DNA of 64,000 bases from UBA10518 sp022837185 (GTDB taxonomy: Bacteria > Desulfobacterota > Desulfobulbia > Desulfobulbales > Desulfobulbaceae): positions 1 to 64,000 of the forward strand of contig JAVEQK010000001.1 of assembly GCA_034007705.1 (NCBI GenBank). The letters are read 5' to 3'. Positions 39,080 through 47,678 of the stretch are shown in pieces. Every line of letters starts with the position of its first letter. The first letter of the stretch is position 1. The notes below the pieces were generated by a model. It ran no database searches. It saw nothing but the letters and a program-made list of their open reading frames with translations, and had not been told where the DNA came from. Made by a program: the position numbers and the translations under genes.

Positions 39080-40933
39080 ATGGCCAGGGTGGTCCGCAGA
39101 AGAAAAAGAAGGCTGACGCGCCGGTCCTATGGTCTTATATTTTTCGTGATTTTGTTGGCAGCGGTCGGAGTAAAACTGTACAGGTTTCCTCCTTCCCTCC
39201 TGGATATAAACAGAATTTTCCGGCTCGCTGCCGACAAAATTTTCGATCAATCAGCGGACTTGAGGTCCGCTGAACCTGTTTTAAGGGGCAGGATATATGA
39301 TCGGGACTACAGGGAGATGGCCGTCAGCTACCTGCTGTACTCCCTCTACGTGCGGCCGGGGGAAATTACTGACCCGGAGACGGTCATCCAGACGGTGGCC
39401 GCAATAACGGGAAAATCGGCCGGGGAGATTGAAGCTGCGCTCAAAACCCCGGGGAACGTCATCAAGATGGCCGACCATCTGGAAGAAGCCGAGATCGCCT
39501 CCGTGGCCGCCGGGAAGATCAAAGGGCTCTTTGTCAAGCCCCAGGAAGGTCGGTTTTACCCGGAACACGAGACGGCCGCCGGCCTGGTCGGCTATGCCGG
39601 GGACGGCATGGGCCTTGCCGGCGTGGAAGGGACGTATGACCTGATTCTGCAGAAAGGCGGGTTCCGGCGCGAGAACCTCCCCGAGATTGATTTTCACGAC
39701 GAAGAGGTTCTTGGCCGCTCCGCGGTCGATGTGGTTCTGACCCTGGATCTGGCTCTGGAAAAGGAGATTGAAAAGCAGCTCCGCGCGCACCTCGCAAAAA
39801 GCGGGGCCCAAAGGGGGGTCGCGATCCTGATGGACGCCAGAACCGGGGACATCCTGAGCTGGGCGGAGCAGCCGTCCTTCAATCCCAACTATTACTGGCA
39901 GGTCCCGGACGTGAGGAGCAGCGGACTTTTTCAGGAAGCTCTTGACACCGCCCTCTATCGGCGGGTAAAGGTCAGGGCCGCGGCCATCCGCAGGGACGGT
40001 GAACTTGCCGGACCGCTGTTGCCGGAAACAGTTGCCGCACCGGATTTCGGACTGGACGAGAATGAAATTGAGCGGTACGGTAATCTGGCCGGTCTGAACG
40101 CCGGCGAGGAGGAGGGATTATTCCTTGCCAACCGGAAGCAGGCCTCGAACCCCTCCGGCACAGCGATCGACCCCGCGACGGGCGGCCTTGACATCCTCAA
40201 GCTCACCGGGGCAATTGCCGCTTTCATGAACGGCGGCTGGCAGGTGCGGCCCCATGTCCTCGGCTCAGTGTACGACCATGATCTCCAGAGTCATTTTTTC
40301 CGGGCCCCGGATTTTGATGTCCAGGGGCGCCGGCGGGTCGTTTCACCGTCCATGGGCATTCAGCTGCGGCGGGATTTGTTCGGCACCAAATCGCCGGCGG
40401 CGGAAGATCTGCATCTCCATGCCGCTTCCGTCGTCAGGATGGAGGACCGGGGACCATACGGTGAGTATGTCATCCGCAACCTGCTGGTCGGAGTTGCGCC
40501 GGCCAAGGCTCCCAAACTGGTGCTGGCAATGCTGACCAGCCAGGACGACCTGTTCCCTGCCGCCGGTGCAATAGATGACTCCCGGCGGGAACTGGCCCAA
40601 CTGGGAACAAGCATTCTCCCCGTGCTGTTGGGAGAATCGCCAAAACTGGCATCGGAACCGTTTCCGACCGAGCCCGACCGCGCCAATTACTCCCGGTTTC
40701 TCATCAGCCGCCGGGTGAATTATCAGGAAAGGGAAGCCCGGACCGCCGAGGCTGATTTGATCATGCCCGAGTTGTCCGGTCTGAGCCTGCGCAAGGGATT
40801 GCAGCGCCTGAATGGATACCGCCTGGCGTTGACCATAGAAGGAAGCGGCCGGATTGTCGGGCAGCGGCCGGCCGCCGGCAGCCCCCTGGAGGGCGTACAG
40901 GAATGTTTATTGACCCTGGAGTCGGAAATATAA
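39080..40933 (+). CDS. FtsI/PBP3-like protein with degenerate transpeptidase domain and PASTA domain
   Basis: This 617-residue protein sits at the ftsI position. It keeps a basic N-terminus, one membrane helix (about 17-36), the RGRIYDRD pedestal motif (69-76) and VDVVLTLDLALEKEIEKQL. Also present are AILMDARTGDILSWAEQPSF and FNPNYYW, just where the active-site Ser should follow. There the SxxK motif is replaced by ALYRRVK (291-297). No SxN is found, and the KTGT strand aligns with HAASVV (447-452). A PASTA domain (MPELSGLSLRKGLQRLNGY) ends the protein. The frame is intact and codon use normal, so it is not decaying. It is probably a non-catalytic divisome scaffold; alignment is by eye. Confidence 0.85.
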   Translation: MARVVRRRKRRLTRRSYGLIFFVILLAAVGVKLYRFPPSLLDINRIFRLAADKIFDQSADLRSAEPVLRGRIYDRDYREMAVSYLLYSLYVRPGEITDPETVIQTVAAITGKSAGEIEAALKTPGNVIKMADHLEEAEIASVAAGKIKGLFVKPQEGRFYPEHETAAGLVGYAGDGMGLAGVEGTYDLILQKGGFRRENLPEIDFHDEEVLGRSAVDVVLTLDLALEKEIEKQLRAHLAKSGAQRGVAILMDARTGDILSWAEQPSFNPNYYWQVPDVRSSGLFQEALDTALYRRVKVRAAAIRRDGELAGPLLPETVAAPDFGLDENEIERYGNLAGLNAGEEEGLFLANRKQASNPSGTAIDPATGGLDILKLTGAIAAFMNGGWQVRPHVLGSVYDHDLQSHFFRAPDFDVQGRRRVVSPSMGIQLRRDLFGTKSPAAEDLHLHAASVVRMEDRGPYGEYVIRNLLVGVAPAKAPKLVLAMLTSQDDLFPAAGAIDDSRRELAQLGTSILPVLLGESPKLASEPFPTEPDRANYSRFLISRRVNYQEREARTAEADLIMPELSGLSLRKGLQRLNGYRLALTIEGSGRIVGQRPAAGSPLEGVQECLLTLESEI

Positions 40934-40946
40934 GCCGCTCCGGATT

Positions 40947-43900
40947 ATGAGTACACTGCAAAAACTCATTGATGCACTTGATGATGCCGACCTGGTCGGA
41001 GAGCGGATTCCCGGAAACGGACCCGTCGCGGACCTGACGGCGGACTCGAGGCGGGTGCGTCAGGGAAGCGTTTATGTCGCCCTGCGGGGGGAGCGCCTGG
41101 ATGGGCACCACTATCTGGGCGAAGCGGCGGCAAAGGGCTGCAGGGCCGTGGTCGTCGAAAGGGACGCCGCGGTTCCGGGAGATATTCCGGCCGTCAGGGT
41201 GGCGGATACCCGCCGGGCGTACGGGAAGATGGCCGCGGCGCTGTTCGACTATCCGGCCCGCAGGATGACGATGATCGGACTGACCGGGACCAACGGCAAG
41301 ACGACGACCTCGTGGCTGGTCGAGGAGGTCCTCCGCGCGGCCGGCCGGCGGCCGGGGGTGATCGGGACGGTGAATTACCGCTACTGGGACGCGTCCTCGG
41401 TTCCGATTGTCCGGGATGCCCCGCTGACCACTCCCGAGCCGGTCATGCTGCACGGATTGCTGCGGGAAATGTGCGACGCCGGCGTGACCGATGTCATCAT
41501 GGAGGTTTCGTCCCACGCCCTGGTGCAGCAGAGGATGGCCGGCCTGGTTTTTGATGCCGCGGTCTTCACCAATCTGAGCAGGGATCATCTGGACTATCAT
41601 CACACCATGGAGGAGTACTTCGCCGCCAAGCAGATCCTTTTCCTGGATCACCTGAAGGAGAACGGGCTGGGCGTCATTGTCGTCGACAATGACGGGGCCG
41701 CCGGACCGGGGGAACGAGCCGGCTGGGGCCGCCGCCTCGCCACGGTCCTGACCGAGAGAGGTTTTGCTCCCTCTGGTGCCGGGCGCCGGGCTCGTGCCCT
41801 GATCACCTGCGGCATGCACGAAGGCTGCACGGTCAGGGCGGCGGGCCTGAAGCAGGGTATTGACGGTCTCGACTGCACCCTCCTGCTCGGGGACGGACGG
41901 CTGCCGCTCCATTCCCCCCTCATCGGCTTCCACAACCTCCTCAACATGATGACCGCGGCAGGGGTCGGTCTGGGCCTGGGCATCGACACGGCGGCCATTG
42001 TCCGCGGCCTGGAACGGGTCCGCGGCGTGCCGGGCCGGCTGGAACGGGTCCGGCTTCCGGCCCCGGGCGGAGCCGGGAACGGTCCCGCGATTTTTGTCGA
42101 TTACGCCCATACCCCGGACGCGCTGATCAATGTTCTCCAGACCCTGCGGCCGGTCACCGCCGGACTGCTGATCTGCGTCTTCGGATGCGGAGGAGACAGG
42201 GACCGGGGCAAACGGCCCATGATGGGAGAAGCTGCGGCAAAACTGGCCGACCGGGTACTGATCACCTCGGATAACCCGCGCACCGAGGAGCCCGCGGCCA
42301 TCATCAGGGAGATCGAGGCCGGGGTCAGGCGGCTTGGCTGCACTCTGAGCGATATCCCCGGTCTGTTTGACCGCAAAGCGGGGGAGAGCAGATACGCCGT
42401 TGTCGAGGACCGGCGGCAGGCCATACACACCGCCTGCGCCCGGGCGTCCCGGGACGACGTGGTCCTGATCGCCGGCAAAGGTCATGAAACGTATCAGATC
42501 AGCGCCGCGGGCAGGCTTTTTTTCGACGACCGGCTGGAGGCGGGAAACGGCCGGCTGCGGTGGACCATGGAGCATCTGCTCGCCGCAACCTCCGGACGGC
42601 TGGAACAACCAGGCCCCGTTGGACTGCTGGGAGAGATTTCGACCGACACCAGGACCATCCGGCCCGGCGATGTGTTTCTCGCCCTCAGGGGGGAGAATTT
42701 TGACGGCCACGACTTTGTCCAAGCCGCGCTGGAAAAAGGAGCAGGGGCGGTGATCGTCAGTGAACCTGTCCGGGCCGGAAGCCCCGGGGCAGCGGTGGTC
42801 AGGGTAAGCGACACCCTTCGGGCCCTCGGTGACCTGGCCCATTACCGCCGCCGGGCGCTGGCCCCGGACGTCCAGGTGATTGGCATCACGGGCAGTTCGG
42901 GGAAGACCACCGTCAAGGAAATGACCGCGGCCATCTTTCAGCAGCTGTTTGCCGGCTCCGGGGGCGAACCGGTCCTGAAAACAGGCGGCAACCTCAACAA
43001 CCTTGTCGGCCTGCCCCTGTCTCTCCTGCAGCTCAGGTGCGGACACCGGACGGCGGTGATGGAAATGGGCATGAACCGGCCAGGGGAGATAGCGCGGCTG
43101 ACGAGCATTGCCGAACCCGACATCGGCTGCATCACCAATGTCCAGACCGCCCATCTTGAAGGCCTGGGCAGCATCGACGGCGTCGCCAGGGCCAAGGGCG
43201 AGCTTTTCGGCGCTATGTCCGACCGGGGGGTACGGGTCATCAATTGCGATGATCCGCATATCAGACCGTTTGGAGGGAAGAATGGAAATAATGTTATCGG
43301 CTTTGCCGTCACACCCGACGGAAGAAGATATCATCCTCAGGTCAGGGCGACCCGAATACACGGCCTGGGCGAGGCCGGCATGCGCTTCACCCTCCATATC
43401 GGCGAGTGGCGGAGACGGATCACCGTCCCGGCCGCGGGGGCCCATAATGTCGCCAACTGTGCCGCGGCGGCTGCTATTGCCGTTGCAGGCGGTGTAGCTC
43501 CGGAAACCATCGTCCATGGACTGTTGCAGTACAGGTGCGGCGACAAGCGGCTGCAGATTTCCCAACTGCCGGGAGGACTCAACGTTCTCAATGATTCCTA
43601 CAATGCCAACCCGGCCTCCATGGCCGCCGCATTGCGGACGGTCATGGGATTCGGCCGCGACTGCCTGAGGATCGCAGCCCTCGGCGACATGCTCGAACTC
43701 GGTGAGAGTTCCGAGGAGGCACATCGAGGGATCGGCGCCCTGGCGGCGGAGCTGGGAATTGACTATCTGGCGGTGACCGGGAATTTCGCCGGCACGGTCG
43801 CCGAGGCGGCCCGCAAGGCGGGCATGGGGAAAAATCGGATCAAACGGTGCGCGACCGCCGGGGACGCCGCCCGATGGATTGCCGGTCTGATTGCCGGAGA

Positions 43901-44000
43901 AAAGGCGGGAAAAGGTGATTGGCTTCTGATCAAAGGATCACGCGGTATGCGGATGGAACAGGTCCTCACTTCCCTGCAGCGATTATTGACCCTTGGGTAA
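40947..44000 (+). CDS. murEF: MurE-MurF fusion: UDP-MurNAc-tripeptide synthetase / tripeptide:D-Ala-D-Ala ligase
   Basis: This 1017-residue protein joins two cytoplasmic Mur ligases. The MurE half (about 1-530) has GLTGTNGKTTTSWLVEEVL, FTNLSRDHLDYHHTMEEYF, VDYAHTPDALINVL and DNPRTEEP, the signature for meso-diaminopimelate. The MurF half (about 545-1017) has GITGSSGKTTVKEMTAAIF, LKTGGNLNNLVGLPLSLL, ITNVQTAHLEGLGS and NDSYNANPASM. Both halves keep their catalytic residues. Channelling of the tripeptide product between active sites is a plausible gain. The frame is continuous with no stop or weak junction. Confidence 0.95.
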   Translation: MSTLQKLIDALDDADLVGERIPGNGPVADLTADSRRVRQGSVYVALRGERLDGHHYLGEAAAKGCRAVVVERDAAVPGDIPAVRVADTRRAYGKMAAALFDYPARRMTMIGLTGTNGKTTTSWLVEEVLRAAGRRPGVIGTVNYRYWDASSVPIVRDAPLTTPEPVMLHGLLREMCDAGVTDVIMEVSSHALVQQRMAGLVFDAAVFTNLSRDHLDYHHTMEEYFAAKQILFLDHLKENGLGVIVVDNDGAAGPGERAGWGRRLATVLTERGFAPSGAGRRARALITCGMHEGCTVRAAGLKQGIDGLDCTLLLGDGRLPLHSPLIGFHNLLNMMTAAGVGLGLGIDTAAIVRGLERVRGVPGRLERVRLPAPGGAGNGPAIFVDYAHTPDALINVLQTLRPVTAGLLICVFGCGGDRDRGKRPMMGEAAAKLADRVLITSDNPRTEEPAAIIREIEAGVRRLGCTLSDIPGLFDRKAGESRYAVVEDRRQAIHTACARASRDDVVLIAGKGHETYQISAAGRLFFDDRLEAGNGRLRWTMEHLLAATSGRLEQPGPVGLLGEISTDTRTIRPGDVFLALRGENFDGHDFVQAALEKGAGAVIVSEPVRAGSPGAAVVRVSDTLRALGDLAHYRRRALAPDVQVIGITGSSGKTTVKEMTAAIFQQLFAGSGGEPVLKTGGNLNNLVGLPLSLLQLRCGHRTAVMEMGMNRPGEIARLTSIAEPDIGCITNVQTAHLEGLGSIDGVARAKGELFGAMSDRGVRVINCDDPHIRPFGGKNGNNVIGFAVTPDGRRYHPQVRATRIHGLGEAGMRFTLHIGEWRRRITVPAAGAHNVANCAAAAAIAVAGGVAPETIVHGLLQYRCGDKRLQISQLPGGLNVLNDSYNANPASMAAALRTVMGFGRDCLRIAALGDMLELGESSEEAHRGIGALAAELGIDYLAVTGNFAGTVAEAARKAGMGKNRIKRCATAGDAARWIAGLIAGEKAGKGDWLLIKGSRGMRMEQVLTSLQRLLTLG

Positions 44001-44019
44001 GACCTGAAACGGAAGAACC

Positions 44020-45099
44020 ATGCTCTATCATTTTCTCTATTCGCTTCATACCGAGTTCAGTGTCCTGAACGTGTTCCGCTACATCACGTTCCGGACGATC
44101 GGCAGCACCATAACCGCTTTTCTCATCCTCTTCGTGTTCGGTCCGATGTTCATCAGAATGCTGCAGCGCATGCAGATCGGCCAGGTGATCCGCGACGACG
44201 GGCCGGAAACCCATATGTCCAAGCAGGGGATCCCGACCATGGGGGGAGTGCTCATTCTCGGGGCCATGACCTTCTCCACCCTGCTGTGGGCCGACCTGAC
44301 AAGCGGCCTGGTCTGGCTGGTCGTGGGCGCGACCCTCTACTTCGGGGTCATCGGCTCCATTGACGACCTGAAGAAGGTATGGAAAAGGAACACCAGGGGG
44401 CTGTCGCCCACGGGCAAGCTCCTTCTGCAGATGGTCGGCGCCTCGGCCGTCGGCCTCTATCTCTATCTGCATCCGGTGTACGACGGCCGTTTGAGCCTGC
44501 CGTTCTTCAAGGGCTTTCAGCCGGATCTGGGCTGGTGGTATATCCCCTTTGCCGTTGTCGTCATCGTCGGTGCCTCAAACGCGGTCAACCTCACCGACGG
44601 ACTGGACGGGCTGGCCACCGGTCCCCTGGTCATCAGCGGTTCGGTCTATGTGATTTTTTCCTACGTGGCCGGCCATGCCATTGTCGCCAACTACCTGCAG
44701 ATACCGTTCGTGCCGGGCGCCGGGGAAATCGCCGTCATCTGCGGGGCAATGGTCGGGGCCTGCCTGGGCTTCCTGTGGTTCAACACCTATCCGGCCCAGA
44801 TTTTCATGGGGGATGTGGGCTCCCTTGCCCTGGGGGGCACCCTGGGGGCAGTGTCCATCATCATCAAGCAGGAGTTCCTGCTGGCCATAGTGGGCGGAAT
44901 TTTTGTCATGGAGGCGCTGTCGGTCATTCTCCAGGTAGGGTATTTCAAATTGACCGGCGGCAAGAGGATATTCCTCATGGCCCCGTTCCATCATCATTTT
45001 GAAAAGAAAGGCTGGAAGGAGCCCAAGGTTGTGGTCCGGTTCTGGATTATATCGATAATACTGGGGCTCTTTGCCCTGGCAACCCTCAAATTGCGGTAA
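44020..45099 (+). CDS. mraY: Phospho-MurNAc-pentapeptide translocase MraY
   Basis: This 359-residue multi-helix membrane enzyme makes lipid I. It contains MSKQGIPTMGGVLILGAM, SIDDLKKVWKRNTRGLSP, the catalytic Asp region NAVNLTDGLDGLATGPLV, YPAQIFMGDVGSLALGG and the PFHHHFEKKGWKEPKVVVRF loop. The length is typical. It lies 19 bases after murEF. Confidence 0.97.
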   Translation: MLYHFLYSLHTEFSVLNVFRYITFRTIGSTITAFLILFVFGPMFIRMLQRMQIGQVIRDDGPETHMSKQGIPTMGGVLILGAMTFSTLLWADLTSGLVWLVVGATLYFGVIGSIDDLKKVWKRNTRGLSPTGKLLLQMVGASAVGLYLYLHPVYDGRLSLPFFKGFQPDLGWWYIPFAVVVIVGASNAVNLTDGLDGLATGPLVISGSVYVIFSYVAGHAIVANYLQIPFVPGAGEIAVICGAMVGACLGFLWFNTYPAQIFMGDVGSLALGGTLGAVSIIIKQEFLLAIVGGIFVMEALSVILQVGYFKLTGGKRIFLMAPFHHHFEKKGWKEPKVVVRFWIISIILGLFALATLKLR

Positions 45100-45102
45100 G
45101 CA

Positions 45103-46482
45103 GTGCGGCTGAAAAAAGGACAACGATGCGTGGTAATCGGGCTCGGCGCCTCGGGCATGGCCGCGGTCCGCTTCCTGCACGGCCAGGAAATGCAGGTGTC
45201 GGTTTCGGAGGCCCGCCCCCCGGACCGGATTGCTCCCCATGACCTGGCGGAATTGCGGCAGCTGGGGGCAGCGCTTGAAACCGGCGGCCACAGCGAACAG
45301 TTTTTCCGGGATGCGGATTTGCTCGTTCCCAGTCCCGGGGTTCCGCTGGATCTGCCGGTGATCGCCGCCGCCCGCCGCCGGGGAGCGGCGGTGGCCGGAG
45401 AACTGGCCCTGGCCGCCGGCCGGATCAATGCCCCGGTCATCGCCGTAACCGGCAGCAACGGCAAGACCACGGTGACCTCCCTTATCGGCCACCTGCTGCG
45501 CACGGCGGGCAGGGAGGTTTTTGTCGGCGGCAATATCGGCACGCCGGTGCTGGAATATATCCGGAGCGGTCGGAAAGCCGAGACAGTGGTCCTGGAGCTC
45601 AGCAGCTTCCAGCTCGAGATCAGCGGTTCCTTCCGGCCGGAGGTCGCCCTTCTGCTCAACATCACCCCGGATCATCTGGACCGGCATGGTTCCATGGCAG
45701 CCTACGCGGCCGCAAAAAAACGGATTTTCGCCGGACAGGGCGCACAGGACACCGCCATTGTCGGGGCGGACGACCCGCTGGTCATGGCCGGGGAAGCGCC
45801 CGGGGCCGGGACGGTCCTGCGGTTCGGCTTCAAACCGGCCTCGGAGGCCAGAGTGACCGATGCCGGCGTTGCCCTGACCGGCATGATCGGCGGGGTGAAC
45901 GTGGAGGAATGGTACGGGCTGGAAACCACTTCGCTTGGTTCGGACATCAACCGGCTCAACGCGGCCGCGGCGATTCTTGCGGCCAGGACCAGCGGCTGCA
46001 GCGCTGAGGAGATCCGGCCGGGGCTGGCCTCCTTTGACCCGCCCGCCCACCGCATGACTCCGGTGGCCGAGATAGACGGGGTCCGCTATGTGGATGACTC
46101 CAAGGGCACCAATATCGGTGCGGTTGCGGCGGCACTGGCCGCCAGCGGCGACAGGGTGATCCTCATTGCCGGTGGCAGGAACAAGGGCGGCGATTTCGAT
46201 CGGCTGGCCCCTGCCGTGTCCAGGCATGTCCTTCACCTGGTCCTGATCGGCGAGGCGGCCGGCCTCATGGCCGAACAACTGGGGAGCCTGGCGCCGACGA
46301 CCATGGCGGCGTCCCTGGAGGACGCGGTGCGGCGGGCCTCGGAGCTGGCCCGCCCGGGCGACACCGTCCTGCTGTCACCGGGCTGTGCCAGTTTTGACAT
46401 GTTCACGGGCTACGCCCACCGGGGCGAGGTTTTTCAACGGGCGGTTCTGGCTCTGCGCAATATCCGCCAAAGGTGTGCGTGA
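45103..46482 (+). CDS. murD: UDP-MurNAc-L-Ala:D-Glu ligase MurD
   Basis: This 459-residue Mur ligase adds D-glutamate to UDP-MurNAc-L-Ala. It has an N-terminal Rossmann segment (CVVIGLGASGMAAVRFL), the ATP site VTGSNGKTTVTSLIGHLL, NITPDHLDRHGSMAAYAAAK and VDDSKGTNIGAVAAAL. The start is GTG 45103, only 3 bases after mraY. The usual next gene, ftsW, is absent; a mini-ORF and murG follow. Confidence 0.96.
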   Translation: MRLKKGQRCVVIGLGASGMAAVRFLHGQEMQVSVSEARPPDRIAPHDLAELRQLGAALETGGHSEQFFRDADLLVPSPGVPLDLPVIAAARRRGAAVAGELALAAGRINAPVIAVTGSNGKTTVTSLIGHLLRTAGREVFVGGNIGTPVLEYIRSGRKAETVVLELSSFQLEISGSFRPEVALLLNITPDHLDRHGSMAAYAAAKKRIFAGQGAQDTAIVGADDPLVMAGEAPGAGTVLRFGFKPASEARVTDAGVALTGMIGGVNVEEWYGLETTSLGSDINRLNAAAAILAARTSGCSAEEIRPGLASFDPPAHRMTPVAEIDGVRYVDDSKGTNIGAVAAALAASGDRVILIAGGRNKGGDFDRLAPAVSRHVLHLVLIGEAAGLMAEQLGSLAPTTMAASLEDAVRRASELARPGDTVLLSPGCASFDMFTGYAHRGEVFQRAVLALRNIRQRCA

Positions 46483-46489
46483 GGAAGGG

Positions 46490-46564
46490 ATGAGGTGGAC
46501 TTTTTGCAACGAAAAACATGCCGGGAAGTGTATGCTCAGGTGGAAGCCGGCCACCGGTAGATGA
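46490..46564 (+). CDS. 24-codon mini-ORF coupled to murG
   Basis: This ORF reads MRWTFCNEKHAGKCMLRWKP and four more residues, and its TGA overlaps the murG ATG (ATGA at 46561-46564). GAGG lies 5 bases before its ATG, whereas murG itself has no good ribosome site. It may drive murG translation by coupling, or be a remnant where ftsW was lost. Whether the peptide has a function is unknown. Confidence 0.5.
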   Translation: MRWTFCNEKHAGKCMLRWKPATGR

Positions 46565-47670
46565 ATCTTCGCATCGTCATCACCGGGGGAGGCACCGGCG
46601 GACATCTTTTCCCCGGTATCGCCCTGGCGACCGGGTTGCAGGAACGGCTTGACGGCTGCCGGGTGCTGTTCATCGGCACCCCCCGGCAGTTGGATAAACA
46701 GGCCCTGGCCGGATACGATTTCAAGCAGGAAACGATCCAGTGCATGGGGCTCAAGGGAATGGGGTGGCTCCACCGGCTGCGCAGCGTCGTGCAGCTGCCG
46801 GCGGCAACCCTGGAGGCGGGAAGGATTTTGAAGAAGTTTGCACCGCAGCTGGTTTTCGGCGTCGGCGGCTATGTCACCGGTCCAGTTCTGCTGGCGGCCA
46901 GATTGAGGTCCATCCCGGTGTGCATCCATGAGCAGAATTCGGTCCCGGGACTGGCGAACAGGATGCTGTCATTGATCGCCGACAGGATTTTTCTCTCCCT
47001 GCCGTGCCGCCACCGGTTTCCCCGGGGCAGGACCATGCTGGTGGGCAACCCGGTCCGGAAGGAGATACTTGCCGCCGCCGATGCCCCTCCGCGGCGGACC
47101 GGTGAGGAGAAAATAATTTTCATTCTTGGTGGCAGCCAGGGGGCGCATCGTGTAAACATGTTGATGATTGACGCGGCGGAAAATCTAATCAGGGAATATC
47201 CACGGGTCCGGTTCATCCACCAGACCGGCAGGGCGGATGCGGATGCGGTCAGGGCCCGCTACCAAGCCATGGGCGCCGAGGCGGAGGTCAGCGATTTTTT
47301 CCGCGACATGGCCCAACTGTATGCCAGGGCCGACCTCGCGGTGTCGCGGGCCGGGGCAACGACCCTTGCCGAACTTGCGGTGATGGGTGTTCCGGCCCTG
47401 CTGATTCCGTACCCGTACGCGGCGGACGATCATCAGCGGACCAATGCCCTTCATTATGAGGCCGGCGGCGGGGCGGTAATGCTGCCGGAGCAGGAATTAA
47501 GCGGCGGCCGGCTGGCCGGCGAAATTGTGAAGCTGATGAGAACCCCCGCCACCCTGGAAGGGATGTCGGTCAAGATGAAAAAAATGGCACGGCCCGATGC
47601 CGCGGAACGGATCATCGAGGCCTGTCTTGAGCTGGTCTCGGCCAAATCGGGCGGCAATCACGGGCCCTGA
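46561..47670 (+). CDS. murG: UDP-GlcNAc:lipid I glycosyltransferase MurG
   Basis: This 369-residue GT28-family enzyme makes lipid II at the inner face of the membrane. It has GGGTGGHLFPGIALATGLQE, VGGYVTGPVLLAARL, HEQNSVPGLANRML, LGGSQGAHRVN and SRAGATTLAELAVMGVPALL. It begins with ATG 46561 overlapping the preceding mini-ORF stop. Confidence 0.97.
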   Translation: MNLRIVITGGGTGGHLFPGIALATGLQERLDGCRVLFIGTPRQLDKQALAGYDFKQETIQCMGLKGMGWLHRLRSVVQLPAATLEAGRILKKFAPQLVFGVGGYVTGPVLLAARLRSIPVCIHEQNSVPGLANRMLSLIADRIFLSLPCRHRFPRGRTMLVGNPVRKEILAAADAPPRRTGEEKIIFILGGSQGAHRVNMLMIDAAENLIREYPRVRFIHQTGRADADAVRARYQAMGAEAEVSDFFRDMAQLYARADLAVSRAGATTLAELAVMGVPALLIPYPYAADDHQRTNALHYEAGGGAVMLPEQELSGGRLAGEIVKLMRTPATLEGMSVKMKKMARPDAAERIIEACLELVSAKSGGNHGP

Positions 47671-47678
47671 CAAGGGAT

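Noticed and set aside
39080..40933. Frameshifted pseudogene of ftsI
   Set aside because: The frame is intact over the whole length, the flanking conserved segments and the PASTA domain are in the same frame, and neighbours overlap or are tightly spaced as in an active operon.
40761..43724. 987-codon ORF antisense to murEF
   Set aside because: It mirrors the real MurE-MurF gene in a GC-rich genome; composition is low-complexity Pro/Gly/Arg/His and shows no family motif.
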